Shown piece by piece: positions 17,872 through 26,674 of a DNA stretch of 64,000 nucleotides. The notes beneath the pieces were generated by a model, which was not told the origin of the DNA, ran no database searches, and worked only from the letters and a program-made list of their open reading frames with translations. The translations under genes and the position numbers were made by a program. Positions within the stretch are counted from its first letter, which is position 1. Each line of letters begins with the position of its first letter. The DNA comes from JAEUHZ01 sp964552795 (GTDB lineage: Bacteria > Planctomycetota > UBA1135 > GCA-002686595). Where the stretch lies: positions 1 to 64,000 of the forward strand of contig CAZKIO010000018.1 of NCBI GenBank assembly GCA_964552795.1, read 5' to 3'.

Positions 17872-19278
17872 ATGCTCTTCACCGAGGGCCGGTTCTTCCT
17901 GCTGTTCGCGGTCGCGTTCGCCGTGTACTGGGCGCTGCGCGCCGACCGCGTCCGCAAGCTGTGGCTGATCCTGTGCTCGGCCGTGTTCTACGGCGCCTGG
18001 GACTGGCGCTTCCTGGGTCTGATGCTGGTGTCGATCGTGGTCGACTACGCCGTCGGGCGCGGCATCGAGGCGGCGCGCGGCGAGGGCGCGCGCAAGACCT
18101 GGCTGACGCTCTCGATCGTCGCCAACCTCTCGCTGCTCGGCTTCTTCAAGTACTACGGCTTCTTCGTCGACTCGGCCGTCGCGCTCCTCGCCTGGCTCGG
18201 CTTCGAGGCGTCGCCGCGGACGCTGGAGGTGATCCTTCCCGTGGGGATCAGCTTCTACACGTTCCAGTCGATGAGCTACACGATCGACGTGTACCGGCGC
18301 CTCCTGCCGGCGGTGCGCAGCTTCACGGACTTCGCGCTGTTCGTGGCCTTCTTCCCCCAGCTCGTGGCCGGCCCGATCGTGCGCGCCGTCGAGTTCCTGC
18401 CGCAGCTCGAGCGGCCGCGCGCGTGGAGTGACGTCCGCGTGCGCGCGAGCCTGGCCCTGTTCCTCTGCGGCTACGTCAAGAAGGCCTGCCTCGCGGACGG
18501 CATCGCGCCCGCCATCGACCCGGTGTTCGCCGCGCCGGCCGCCTGGGACACGGCCAGCCAGTGGTTCGCGGTCGCGCTGTACCACGTGCAGATCTACTGC
18601 GACTTCTCGGGCTACTCCGACATGGCGATCGCGACGGCGGGCCTCTTGGGCTACCGCCTGACCCTCAACTTCGACTTCCCGCACCTCGCCAGCAGCTTCC
18701 GCGAGTGGTGGCGCCGCTGGCACCTGTCGCTGTCGAGCTGGTTCCGCGACTACCTGTACCTGCCGCTGGGCGGCAACCGGCGCGGCACGTTCCGCACCTA
18801 CCTCAACCTCTACCTCGTCTACGTGCTGTGCGGCCTGTGGCACGGCGCGCACTGGAAGTTCGTCGTCTTCTTCCTGATGCACGGCACGTTCATGGTCGTC
18901 AACCGCCTGTGGGACCAGTACGGCTACGGCCGCGACGCGGTCGGCCCCGTGCGCGCGCTGCTGGGCTGGTCGCTCACGACCGTGGCGCTGCTCTTCACGT
19001 GGCCCGTGTTCCGCGGCGCGAGCTGGGAGAGCACGTGGTGGCAGTACCGCGCGCTGGTCGGCCTCGAGGAAGGCGGCCAACGCGGCCTCAGCCCCTGGTG
19101 GCTGGCGCTCCTCGCGGCGAGCCTCGCGGTCCACGTCGCGGCGCGCCGCCGCGTCGGCGCGACGCTCGTCGATCGCCTACCCGACTGGGCCTGGGCCGTC
19201 GGTTTCGGCGCGCTGGCCGCTCTCGCCGCCGCGTTCAGCGCCAGCGGCTACCAGCCGTTCGTGTACTTCCAGTTCTGA
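17872..19278 (+). CDS. MBOAT family O-acyltransferase (AlgI-like)
   Basis: A 468-aa polytopic protein. Family landmarks are FFKYYGFF, LPVGISFYTFQSMSYTIDVYRR, the FPQLVAGPIVR segment, YCDFSGYSDMAIATAGLLGY, FREWWRRWHLSLSSWFRDYLYLPLGGNR, and the catalytic-histidine motif LCGLWHGAHW. These match AlgI/PatA/DltB-like acyltransferases that export acyl groups for modification of surface polymers. About eleven TM segments are visible. It is sandwiched between two SGNH-type proteins (3 nt and 41 nt gaps), which together form a likely polysaccharide or lipid O-acylation unit. Confidence 0.95.
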   Translation: MLFTEGRFFLLFAVAFAVYWALRADRVRKLWLILCSAVFYGAWDWRFLGLMLVSIVVDYAVGRGIEAARGEGARKTWLTLSIVANLSLLGFFKYYGFFVDSAVALLAWLGFEASPRTLEVILPVGISFYTFQSMSYTIDVYRRLLPAVRSFTDFALFVAFFPQLVAGPIVRAVEFLPQLERPRAWSDVRVRASLALFLCGYVKKACLADGIAPAIDPVFAAPAAWDTASQWFAVALYHVQIYCDFSGYSDMAIATAGLLGYRLTLNFDFPHLASSFREWWRRWHLSLSSWFRDYLYLPLGGNRRGTFRTYLNLYLVYVLCGLWHGAHWKFVVFFLMHGTFMVVNRLWDQYGYGRDAVGPVRALLGWSLTTVALLFTWPVFRGASWESTWWQYRALVGLEEGGQRGLSPWWLALLAASLAVHVAARRRVGATLVDRLPDWAWAVGFGALAALAAAFSASGYQPFVYFQF

Positions 19279-19297
19279 GGCCCGAGCGCGCGGCCCC

Positions 19298-19303
19298 TAG
19301 AAT
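19298..19303 (+). promoter_or_regulatory. -10-like element before the second SGNH gene
   Basis: TAGAAT ends 16 nt before the ATG at 19320, in the 41-nt gap after the MBOAT gene. It may give independent transcription of the SGNH hydrolase. Confidence 0.4.
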
Positions 19304-19319
19304 CGAACCTCCCGCCCCG

Positions 19320-20396
19320 ATGACGAACACGCGCCGCAAGCGGCTCGGACGCGCCGCCGCCATCGCCTCCGTGACCTTCGTCGCGGCTCTGGGCGCCGCC
19401 GAGGCCGCGCTGCGCCTGTTCCGGCCCGTGGCCTACCGGCGTCCGCTCGCCGTCGCCGACCCCGCAGCGGGAGCCGCCGACGCGTGGCGCGCGCGCGTCC
19501 ACCGCCGCTCGGCGCTCCCGGGCCTGGCCTACGAGCTGAACCCCGGCAGCGAGGCCGACCTCGCCTCGATGCACGTGCGCGTCAACCGGTTCGGCCTGCG
19601 CGGCCCCGAGGTCGCCCCCGCCAGGCCGCAGGGCGTGCGCCGCGTCGCCGCGCTGGGCGATTCGGTCACGTTCGGCTTCGGCGTCGCGGCCGAGGAGGCC
19701 TGGCCGGCCGTGCTGGAGCGGCTGCTGAACGAGTCGGGAGCGGAAGCGGGCGAGCGCTGGCAGGTGCTCAACTTCGGCGTCGGCGGCTACTCGACGCGCG
19801 ACGAGGCGATCGTCCTCCGTGCGAAGGCGCTGGCCTTCGATCCCGACGTCGTCGTGCTCGGCTACTACCTGAACGACCCGCAGACCGATCCGCTGCAGCC
19901 GCTGCACCAGGCCTTCCACCAGCCGCTGTGGTGGGAGCATTCACACCTCCTGCGCGGGCTCGTGCTGGCACGCGAGAACCGCGCGCTCGAATCGCTCGGA
20001 CACGGCGACGAATTCCGCTACTGGCACGCGCCGGAGGGACGCCTGTGGCCGAGCGTGCCGCGGGCCTTCGACGCGCTGCGCGCCGCCCTCGACGCGCGCG
20101 CGAACGGCGGCGCGCGCATCCCGCTCGTCGTCGCCACGTTCCCCACGTGGATCAACTTCGAGCGCTGGGAGCAGTACCCCTACACCAACCTCCACCAGCA
20201 GGTGCTGCACGCGGCGGCGGAGCGCGGGTTCGAGGGGCTGGACCTGGTGCCCGCGTTCGACGCCAGCGGCCGCACCAACGCCGAGCTGATGAGCGACCCC
20301 GACCATCCCAACGCGGCCGGCCACGCCATCGCCGCCCGCGCGCTGCACGACGCGTTGCGGGCCGACGGCGGCCGCCTGCTGGCCCGCCCGCGCTGA
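19320..20396 (+). CDS. SGNH/GDSL hydrolase, membrane anchored
   Basis: A 358-aa protein with an N-terminal TM/signal anchor (about 12-33). All four SGNH blocks are visible: LGDSVTFGFGV (nucleophile Ser), FGVGGYSTRDE (Gly), GYYLNDPQ (Asn) and DPDHPNAAGH (Asp and His). It is a better-conserved SGNH enzyme than the one encoded at 16774. Next to the MBOAT gene it most likely acts as the esterase or acyltransferase of the same modification pathway. The ATG at 19320 starts just after GCCCCG with no Shine-Dalgarno site. Confidence 0.85.
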   Translation: MTNTRRKRLGRAAAIASVTFVAALGAAEAALRLFRPVAYRRPLAVADPAAGAADAWRARVHRRSALPGLAYELNPGSEADLASMHVRVNRFGLRGPEVAPARPQGVRRVAALGDSVTFGFGVAAEEAWPAVLERLLNESGAEAGERWQVLNFGVGGYSTRDEAIVLRAKALAFDPDVVVLGYYLNDPQTDPLQPLHQAFHQPLWWEHSHLLRGLVLARENRALESLGHGDEFRYWHAPEGRLWPSVPRAFDALRAALDARANGGARIPLVVATFPTWINFERWEQYPYTNLHQQVLHAAAERGFEGLDLVPAFDASGRTNAELMSDPDHPNAAGHAIAARALHDALRADGGRLLARPR

Positions 20397-20447
20397 GTCG
20401 CGGATTGTAAAACCGGGTCGAGTTCCGGCCCGGGCCCTGGCGGCCCA

Positions 20448-20461
20448 ACTACCCCAGTAGT
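20448..20461. promoter_or_regulatory. Candidate BlaI/MecI-type operator
   Basis: ACTACCCCAGTAGT is a 5-bp inverted repeat around a 4-nt centre. Its core TAC-N4-GTA has the same half-sites and spacing as the TACAnnTGTA core bound by MecI/BlaI repressors. It lies about 100 nt upstream of the BlaI-type gene and touches a TAGAAA hexamer at 20461-20466, so a bound repressor would block RNA polymerase. This predicts autoregulation. Confidence 0.5.
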
Positions 20462-20562
20462 AGAAACGGTCTCGGAGCCGGCGGCGGCCGTCGCCCGTGG
20501 AGAGGGGGGTGCGCTGCCGCCGGCGTCCGCTCCCCCGATCCCACCGAGAACGGAGGCCAGTC

Positions 20563-20964
20563 ATGGGTGGTCAGCACAGCCTGGGCGATCTGCAGTACGC
20601 GATCATGCGCGTGCTCTGGGACGAAGGCGAGGCGACGGTCGCGCGCGTGCAGGAGCGCCTGGCCGAGAGCGAGCGCCACGAACGCGCGCTCACGACGATC
20701 GCCACGATGCTCACCAAGATGGAGCGCAAGGGCGTCGTCGACCACCGCAGCGAGGGACGCGTGTTCGTCTACCGCGCGCTGGTCGAGGAGGACGCCGTCC
20801 GGCGCTCGATGGTCTCGGAGCTGACCGATCGCCTGTTCGAGGGCGACTACAGCCAGCTCGTGAGCCACCTCCTCGACGCGCAGGACATCGACCGCAAGGA
20901 GCTGGAGCGCCTGAAGGCGCTGCTCGCCCAGCGCGGCCGCAAGGAGGTGCGCCGTGACCGCTGA
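20563..20964 (+). CDS. blaI: BlaI/MecI/CopY family transcriptional repressor
   Basis: A 133-aa winged-helix repressor. The DNA-binding region reads LGDLQYAIMRVLWDEGEATVARVQERL, then ALTTIATMLTKMERKGVVDHRSEGRVFVYRA, the normal BlaI pattern. The C-terminal helices (residues about 75-130) should dimerise and contain the region cut in BlaI/MecI. CGGAGG stands about 10 nt before the ATG. Its last 11 nt overlap the M56 gene start, the usual repressor-sensor arrangement. Beta-lactam response is not implied, because the partner lacks a penicillin-binding sensor domain. Confidence 0.93.
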   Translation: MGGQHSLGDLQYAIMRVLWDEGEATVARVQERLAESERHERALTTIATMLTKMERKGVVDHRSEGRVFVYRALVEEDAVRRSMVSELTDRLFEGDYSQLVSHLLDAQDIDRKELERLKALLAQRGRKEVRRDR

Positions 20965-22591
20965 AATCCTGGTAGCCGCGGGCGCGTGGCTCGTCACCTA
21001 CGCCCTGCACAGCAGCGTGATCCTGGCGGCGGCACTGCTCGCCTGCGGCGCGTTGACGCGCCTCGCGCGGCGCCGTCCCGTGCTGGCCGGCGCCGTGCCG
21101 GCGCTGCGCGAACGGATCTGGAAGGCGGCGCTCGTGGGCGGCCTCGCGACCGCGAGCCTGCAGACCGCGGCGGGGATCGAGCCTTTCGGCCTGCGCCCCG
21201 CGCTGTTCGAGCCCGAGGTCGCGCGCCCGGCCGACGCCGCGCCGGCCGAGCCCGCGCCGGCGCTCCTGCGCACCACCGCGCCGACGGTTCCGCTGCTGGT
21301 GCTGCCCGCCGTCGAAATCGCCGCGCGCATGCTCGACGCCGCCGCCGAGCCGTCGGACTCCGGGGTCGCCTCGCACGAACCCGCGGCGCCCCTCGCCGCG
21401 CGGACCGCGGCCTTGGAGAGTCCGGCGCCCCCCCGCGCGCCCGGTCTGCCCCTGTGGATCGGCCTCATGCTGTGCGCCTGGGCGCTGGGCATGGCCTGCG
21501 GCGCTCTGCGCTGGCTGCGCGGCTGGGTCCACTTGCGGCGTTCGCTCGCCGCGCGCGGCCCCGTCGTCGCCGGCACCGAGCGCGCGATGTTCGATGCGCT
21601 GTGCGCACGCGCCGGCGTCGAGGACGTCGCGCTCAGCGCGGCGCCTCGCCTCGCCGTCCCGCTCACGCGCGGCATCGTGCGGCGCGAGGTGTGCGTCCCG
21701 CCGCGCGCCCTGACCGAGCTCTCCGCGGACGAGCTGCGCGCCCTGTTCGCGCACGAGATCGCGCACGCCGCGCGGCGCGACACCGCGTGGCTCGCGCTGT
21801 CCCGCGCCGTCGAGGTCGTGGGCTGCCTGCAGCCGCTCAACCGCATCGTCGCGCGCCGCCTGGAGGACGACGCCGAGCTCCTGTGCGACGATCGCGCGGT
21901 CGTGCTCACGGGCGAGCGCCTGCCGCTGGCCGCGTGCCTGGCCGAGGTCGCCGGCTGGTTCGTGCACGCGCCGCGCGCGCCGCGCCTCGCGGCCGGCATG
22001 GCGGCGCACGGCATGCGGCTGACGCAGCGCGTCGAGCGTCTGATCGACGATGCGCACCGGCCGGCCCCCGACCGCGCGCGGCCGGCGCTGGCGCTGGCCA
22101 CGGGCGGCGTGCTGCTCGCCGTGGCCCTGCTCGTCCCGGGCTTCGCGGGACAGCGCCCGCGGCCGCTCCCGCTCGACGCGCAGTTCGAGCTGCTGGCGGC
22201 GACCGCGCCGGCCGACAGCGATGCGCCGGACGATCCGCCGGACCATCCGTGTCTCGACGCGCCCGAGGACGAAGGGCCGCCCGTGGCCGCGGGGGAACCG
22301 TGCGAGGATCCGGAGCCCGAGGCAGGCGCGGACGATCCGCTGGGCGAGGAACTCGACGAGCTGGATGCCGAGCTCGCGCGGCTCGCCGACGCACTGGCCG
22401 AGCGGACGGGCGGCGAGGCGCTGCAACCCGCGCTGTCGGCCCTGGGCGAGCGCGTCCGGGCGCTGCGCCGGCAGGAAGACGACCTGCGCGAGGCGCTGCG
22501 CGTCCACGCCTTGCGCGCCGAGCCGCGCGACCACCAGAACACCCCACTCTCCTTGATCCGAGCACCCTTCGCCGAGGTCCCTTCACGATGA
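20954..22591 (+). CDS. M56 family membrane metallopeptidase (BlaR1-like without PBP sensor)
   Basis: A 545-aa protein. Hydrophobic segments lie at about 5-30, about 170-190 and about 377-397. The zinc site is HEIAH at 267-271 with a downstream Glu in RRLEDDAELLCDD. In BlaR1/MecR1 this domain is activated by an external sensor and destroys the repressor. Here the periplasmic C-terminal part is only about 145 residues, acidic and coiled-coil-like (LDELDAELARLADALAERTGG), and has no SxxK/KTG sensor. The signal sensed is therefore unknown. GTG start with AAGGAGG 5 nt upstream, overlapping blaI; its stop overlaps the next gene as ATGA. Confidence 0.9.
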   Translation: MTAEILVAAGAWLVTYALHSSVILAAALLACGALTRLARRRPVLAGAVPALRERIWKAALVGGLATASLQTAAGIEPFGLRPALFEPEVARPADAAPAEPAPALLRTTAPTVPLLVLPAVEIAARMLDAAAEPSDSGVASHEPAAPLAARTAALESPAPPRAPGLPLWIGLMLCAWALGMACGALRWLRGWVHLRRSLAARGPVVAGTERAMFDALCARAGVEDVALSAAPRLAVPLTRGIVRREVCVPPRALTELSADELRALFAHEIAHAARRDTAWLALSRAVEVVGCLQPLNRIVARRLEDDAELLCDDRAVVLTGERLPLAACLAEVAGWFVHAPRAPRLAAGMAAHGMRLTQRVERLIDDAHRPAPDRARPALALATGGVLLAVALLVPGFAGQRPRPLPLDAQFELLAATAPADSDAPDDPPDHPCLDAPEDEGPPVAAGEPCEDPEPEAGADDPLGEELDELDAELARLADALAERTGGEALQPALSALGERVRALRRQEDDLREALRVHALRAEPRDHQNTPLSLIRAPFAEVPSR

Positions 22592-24036
22592 ACCGATTCC
22601 TGCTCCTCGTCCCGTTGGCCGCGTTCGCCGCCCACGCCGGCGCCGCGCCGTGCGATCCCGCGTGCGATCCCAAGAAGAAGCAGAAGGCCCAAGCCGTCGC
22701 GGTGTGCGGCAGCCCGGCGGCGCAGGCCGCCGCGCGTGCTCACGTCTGCGGCGCGAAGAGCGCCGGCACGCCGACGGTCGTGCTCCGAGAGGACGCGCCG
22801 GGGGCGCGCGGCGCCGACGCCGCGGCGGTCGCGATCACGACCGGACCCGGCGGCGTGGAGTTGCGCTCGGGCAATTCGGTCCTGCGCGCGAACGGCGTGC
22901 GACTCGCCACGCAGCAGGGCGGCCTGTTGGAGCTGGCCGAAAGCGTGCGCGGCCGCCTGCCGCAGGCCGGGATCGAGTTCGAGCCGCGCGACGTCGAAGT
23001 GCACATCGACGTCCAGGGCGACCTCGACGACCTCGATGCGCTGGAGGAAATCGAGATCGAGGGAGTGGACCTCTCCGACCTGCAGGATCACGTTCGCGAG
23101 GCGCTGGCGGAAGCGCGCGAGGCGCAGCGCGAGGCGCGCCGCGAGGCCCGCGAGGCGGAGCGCGAAGCCCTCGAACACGTGCGCGAGGCCGAGTCCCAAG
23201 CGCGCGAGCGCGCCGCGGAGGCGCGCGCGACCATCCAGGATCGCCTGCGCGAGGCGCACAAGGTCTGGCAGGAGGCATCGGAGCGCGATCCGCGCACGAA
23301 GCAGCAGGCGTTCCGCGCGTTGCAGGACGCCCAGAAGGCGCTTGCCGAGGTCGAGTGGACGAAGACCGCCTTCCGGCCCCGGTTCCTCGAACAACTCAGC
23401 GAGGAATCCACGCCCCGCCTCGGCGTGCTCGCGCGCGGACAGGACGCGGGCCTGGAGGATCGCGTCCGCGCGCTGGAAGAACGGATGCGCGAGCAGGGCA
23501 AGGCCGTGGAACCCGGCGCATCGCTCGAGGAGCGCGTGGCGGCGCTCGAGCGCGCCCTGTCGGGCGGGACCGCGAAGTCCAAGAGCAAGGCGAAGGGTCC
23601 GCTCGTGTACTCGACCGACGGCGGATGGCTCGCGGTCGTGCCGGAGGCCGAGGCACCCGCCGCGCCCGAGCCCCCGCAGCCGACGCCGAAGGCCCGGCGC
23701 GGATCCGGACGGGCCGTCGCTCCGGCGCCGAGCGCCCCCTACGTGCTCCACGGACTGCCCCCGGGAGCGCCGACCGCCAAGGCGCCGGCCGTGCTGCGCG
23801 TCGCGCCTGTGCCGCCCGTTCCTTCGGTGCCGCCGGTTCCGCCCGTGCCCGGCGTGCGCGCGGTTCCCGCCGTGCCCTCCGTGCGCGGCTTCGCCGGCGC
23901 GCCGCGCTCCGACGACGCGGCCCGCGAGGCGATCGAGGAAGGCCTGCGCGCCCTGCGCGCGGAAGCCGAGGCGCTGCGGCGCGAGATGATGCGCATGCGC
24001 GAGGAGATCGAGCGCCTGCCCCGACGCGACCGCTGA
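22588..24036 (+). CDS. Secreted coiled-coil protein of the BlaI/M56 operon
   Basis: A 482-aa protein translationally coupled (ATGA) to the M56 peptidase. A signal peptide (MNRFLLLVPLAAFAAHAGA) is followed by a Cys-containing CDPACDPKKK segment. Residues about 140-260 are a long charged coiled coil rich in AREAxREAR heptads. Short coils occur around 285-330 and at the C-terminus (EEGLRALRAEAEALRREMMRMREEIERLP). Between them is a Pro/Val tract (PPVPSVPPVPPVPGV). No catalytic motif is visible. It may be the extracytoplasmic sensor or substrate that replaces the missing sensor domain of the peptidase; this is inferred from position only. Confidence 0.8.
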   Translation: MNRFLLLVPLAAFAAHAGAAPCDPACDPKKKQKAQAVAVCGSPAAQAAARAHVCGAKSAGTPTVVLREDAPGARGADAAAVAITTGPGGVELRSGNSVLRANGVRLATQQGGLLELAESVRGRLPQAGIEFEPRDVEVHIDVQGDLDDLDALEEIEIEGVDLSDLQDHVREALAEAREAQREARREAREAEREALEHVREAESQARERAAEARATIQDRLREAHKVWQEASERDPRTKQQAFRALQDAQKALAEVEWTKTAFRPRFLEQLSEESTPRLGVLARGQDAGLEDRVRALEERMREQGKAVEPGASLEERVAALERALSGGTAKSKSKAKGPLVYSTDGGWLAVVPEAEAPAAPEPPQPTPKARRGSGRAVAPAPSAPYVLHGLPPGAPTAKAPAVLRVAPVPPVPSVPPVPPVPGVRAVPAVPSVRGFAGAPRSDDAAREAIEEGLRALRAEAEALRREMMRMREEIERLPRRDR

Positions 24037-24061
24037 TCCGCGCCCGCCGCGCGCGCCCGCC

Positions 24062-24496
24062 TCAACAGGAGCGCGCGCGGCGGAGCAGGAGCGGGCCGAG
24101 ACGCTCCAGCTCCCGCGCGCCGAGCGAGGACTCCAGCACTGGAAACAGCTCGCGTTCCTCCCAGCGCACGTGCGCCTCGAGCCGCTCGGCGAACGTCTCG
24201 AGAGCGGCCTTGAACTCGGCGCCCTCGAGCGGGAAGCGCAAGGCCGCGACGAGCGCGCGCAACGCTTCGTGGTCCGCCTCCAGGCGCGTCGCGTGGACGC
24301 CGGCGTGCGGCAGCAGGTGGCGCTCCTCGTCGCGGAAGTGCGGCTCGAGCGTGTGCGCGAACTCGCGGACGATCCGTTCGCGCACCTCCTCCGGCGTTCC
24401 CCGCCGGCCGGCGAGCGCCCAGCGCGCGGCGCGGGCGAGCACCAAGGCGCCGTGGTGCTCGCGCGAGAGCGGTTGGAGTGCGACGTGACGCAGCAT
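24062..24496 (-). CDS. Hemerythrin-like cation-binding protein
   Basis: A 144-aa four-helix protein with the HHE pattern: LSREHHGALVLA (about 9-20), HTLEPHFRDEERHLLPH, EADHEALRALV and HVRWEERELFPVLE. These supply His and Glu ligands for a di-iron site, so oxygen or nitric oxide binding or iron handling is plausible. The internal ATG at 24496 gives the canonical start; a longer form beginning at 24544 would add 16 unconserved residues. It is divergent from the cupredoxin gene across 110 nt and converges with the coiled-coil gene. Confidence 0.88.
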   Translation of the reverse strand: MLRHVALQPLSREHHGALVLARAARWALAGRRGTPEEVRERIVREFAHTLEPHFRDEERHLLPHAGVHATRLEADHEALRALVAALRFPLEGAEFKAALETFAERLEAHVRWEERELFPVLESSLGARELERLGPLLLRRARSC

Positions 24497-24606
24497 GGCG
24501 GACGACCGGGGTGGATGGTGGACGCTGTCCCAGGCCGCGTCCACCGTCCGGCGGGCGAGGAGGCCTTGCCGACCCCCGGATCCTCTGCGATCCTTCGGGG
24601 ATTGCC

Positions 24607-25464
24607 ATGCCCACGACGATCCGATTCCTGCGCACCCTGGTCCTGATCACCGCGGCGCTGGCGCTCCCGGCCGGCCGATCCGCCGCCGAGACCGTCACGG
24701 TCAGCCTGTTCGGCACCTATTTCGGCCCGCGCGAGATCGTCATCCACCCCGGCGACACCGTGCGCTGGGTCTGGCAATCGGGCACGCACTCCACGACCGA
24801 GGGCACCGACGGCCTCGTCAACGGCAACGAGCTGTGGCACTCGGCGCTCACGTCGGCCGTCCCCTCGTACCAGTTCACGTTCACGCCGGCGATCCTGGCC
24901 GCCAACCCCCGGCCGGGCGGCCGCTACGACTACTTCTGCCAGCCGCACTTCGCGATCGGCATGACGGGCGCGATCATCGTCGCGGATCCTCCGCCGGGCG
25001 CGATCTACTGCGCGGGCGACGGCACCGCGGGCGCGTGCCCGTGCGGCAACACGAGCAGCGCGCCCACCGGGTGCCGCAACTCCGACGGCGCGGGCGGACG
25101 CCTGCGCGCCAAGGGCGTGGCGAGCGTGGCGGCGGACACGCTGCAACTGTGGGCCACGGGCATCTCCGAGAGCAGCAACCTGCTCTTCTTCCAGGGCACG
25201 ACCCGGGTGAACGGCGGCGCCGGCACGGTCTTCGGCGACGGGTTGCGCTGCGCGGGCGGCACGTTGACGCGCCTGGGCGTGAAGGCGATCACGTTCGGCC
25301 ACGCCGAGTACCCCGTGGCGGGAGATCTCGCCGTGTCGGTGCGCGGCTCCGTGCCTCCCGGCGCGACGCGCACGTACCAGGCCTTCTACCGCGACCTGCC
25401 CAGCACGTGCACCGGAGCCCAGTTCAACACGACGAACGGCTACTCGGTGACCTGGTTGCCGTAG
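24607..25464 (+). CDS. Secreted cupredoxin with CPCGN-type C-terminal module
   Basis: A 285-aa protein with a signal peptide ending GRSAAE. Residues about 28-122 are a plastocyanin-like domain. Copper ligands are the His in SGTHSTTE and the Cys, His and Met of CQPHFAIGM (C-x2-H-x4-M), a type 1 copper site for electron transfer. Residues about 134-285 form a separate module starting IYCAGDGTAGACPCGN and ending NTTNGYSVTWLP. The same module closes the protein at 44300-45976 and may be a surface-attachment or sorting domain. The start ATG has no strong Shine-Dalgarno. Confidence 0.88.
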   Translation: MPTTIRFLRTLVLITAALALPAGRSAAETVTVSLFGTYFGPREIVIHPGDTVRWVWQSGTHSTTEGTDGLVNGNELWHSALTSAVPSYQFTFTPAILAANPRPGGRYDYFCQPHFAIGMTGAIIVADPPPGAIYCAGDGTAGACPCGNTSSAPTGCRNSDGAGGRLRAKGVASVAADTLQLWATGISESSNLLFFQGTTRVNGGAGTVFGDGLRCAGGTLTRLGVKAITFGHAEYPVAGDLAVSVRGSVPPGATRTYQAFYRDLPSTCTGAQFNTTNGYSVTWLP

Positions 25465-25546
25465 CCGGGATTCCTGTCCCCCGCTCGCGCCCCGGCGCGC
25501 ATCGATGGTTCGCGGCCGCCGCGACCGGCGCCCGCGGAGGACCCCC

Positions 25547-26674
25547 ATGAACGCACGCTGCCTGTTCCCGGCCCTGATTGCCGTCTGGGCCGCCGCCTGC
25601 ACGGAGAACGAGGAGACGATCGTGGTGCGCGCCGACGGCTCGGCCAGCGTGCGCCTGGACGTGCGCGCCACCGACGGCGACCTCGCCGACGGCTACGCGG
25701 TGCCCCTGGACGGGCCGTGGATGCCGCGGAATCCGGCGACGCACGCCTGGTTGTCGCTGATCGGGCCGGACACGGGTTCGGCCGCCGCCCGCGCAGCGTA
25801 CGCCCTGCTGCCGGACGACGCGCCGATCTTCGCGACCGGCAAGGAGAAGCGCGGGGTCGAGCTCGCGGTCGAGGCCGAGTTCGCGAGCGTGGCCGCGCTG
25901 CCGTCGACGTACGCTCCCCGCGCCGATCCGTACCGCGACGCCTTCCTGCAGCGCTCGACCGCGCTGACCGCGCGCTCCGAGGGCGGGCGCCGCGTGTACG
26001 TGTTCGAACGCCGCTGGGCGCCGCGATCCTGGGCACGGTACGACATCGGATCGAACCTGGGCCTTTCCGCCGATCTCGACCGCCGGCTGCGCGAGAACGA
26101 CCACCTGACGTTCGACGAGCGGGCGCAGGTGACGGAGGCGGCGGTGAACGCCGTCCGGCGGTCCATGCTGGCCTTCGGCGAGGACGCGATCGGCGCGATC
26201 TACCTGCGCGGCCCCGCGGACCTGAGCGTCGAGGGCCGCGATCGGGTGCTCGCCGCGCTGGCCGAGGCCGGCCGGCGCACGGTGACGGGCGAGCGCGTGC
26301 GCGCGATCCTCGATGCGGTCCTGCCGCCGGCGGGCACGGCCGCCGGGCAGGACGTCGACGCGCTGGTCACGGGCTTCGAGCGCGCGACGCGCGACGCGCT
26401 GCGCGACGCGCTCGCCAGGGGGCTGGAGGCGGAGGGCCTCGGCGCCGCCGGCGTCGCGTTCGCGCGCACGGAGCTGGAGCGCCTGTTCACGGCCTACGAC
26501 CACACGAACGACCTCAACGACGAGACGTTCAAGCTGAGGGTCCGGATGCCCGGGCGCATCGTCCACGCGACCGGCGCCGACGGCTTCGAGGGCGACACGG
26601 TCCATCTGGAGTTCAAGGGCGAGGACCTGCACGACCGCGAGGTCGTCCTGCGCGCGGTCTCCGTGCTGGAGTGA
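25547..26674 (+). CDS. Lipoprotein encoded with an ECF sigma factor
   Basis: A 375-aa predicted lipoprotein; the lipobox is WAAAC with the acylated Cys at about residue 17. After it comes a beta-rich stretch (TIVVRADGSASVRLDVRATDG) and a mostly helical region of about 200 residues. No known catalytic motif was recognised. GCGGAGG sits 6 nt before the ATG. Its stop overlaps the GTG start of the sigma factor gene (GTGA), so it heads a three-gene operon with sigma and anti-sigma factors. It could feed envelope information to the anti-sigma factor; this is inferred from gene order only. Confidence 0.82.
   Translation: MNARCLFPALIAVWAAACTENEETIVVRADGSASVRLDVRATDGDLADGYAVPLDGPWMPRNPATHAWLSLIGPDTGSAAARAAYALLPDDAPIFATGKEKRGVELAVEAEFASVAALPSTYAPRADPYRDAFLQRSTALTARSEGGRRVYVFERRWAPRSWARYDIGSNLGLSADLDRRLRENDHLTFDERAQVTEAAVNAVRRSMLAFGEDAIGAIYLRGPADLSVEGRDRVLAALAEAGRRTVTGERVRAILDAVLPPAGTAAGQDVDALVTGFERATRDALRDALARGLEAEGLGAAGVAFARTELERLFTAYDHTNDLNDETFKLRVRMPGRIVHATGADGFEGDTVHLEFKGEDLHDREVVLRAVSVLE

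Noticed and set aside
20563..22591. Beta-lactam resistance operon
   Set aside because: The M56 protein lacks the penicillin-binding sensor domain and no beta-lactamase or PBP2a gene follows.
20998..25671. A very long minus-strand open frame (about 1,550 codons) opposite the BlaI/M56 operon, and similar long frames at 28-4041 and 7760-11203
   Set aside because: They are by-products of GC-rich codon usage. They run antisense to recognisable genes, are Arg/Ala-rich without domains, and where real genes occur in the frame the extensions are not conserved sequence.
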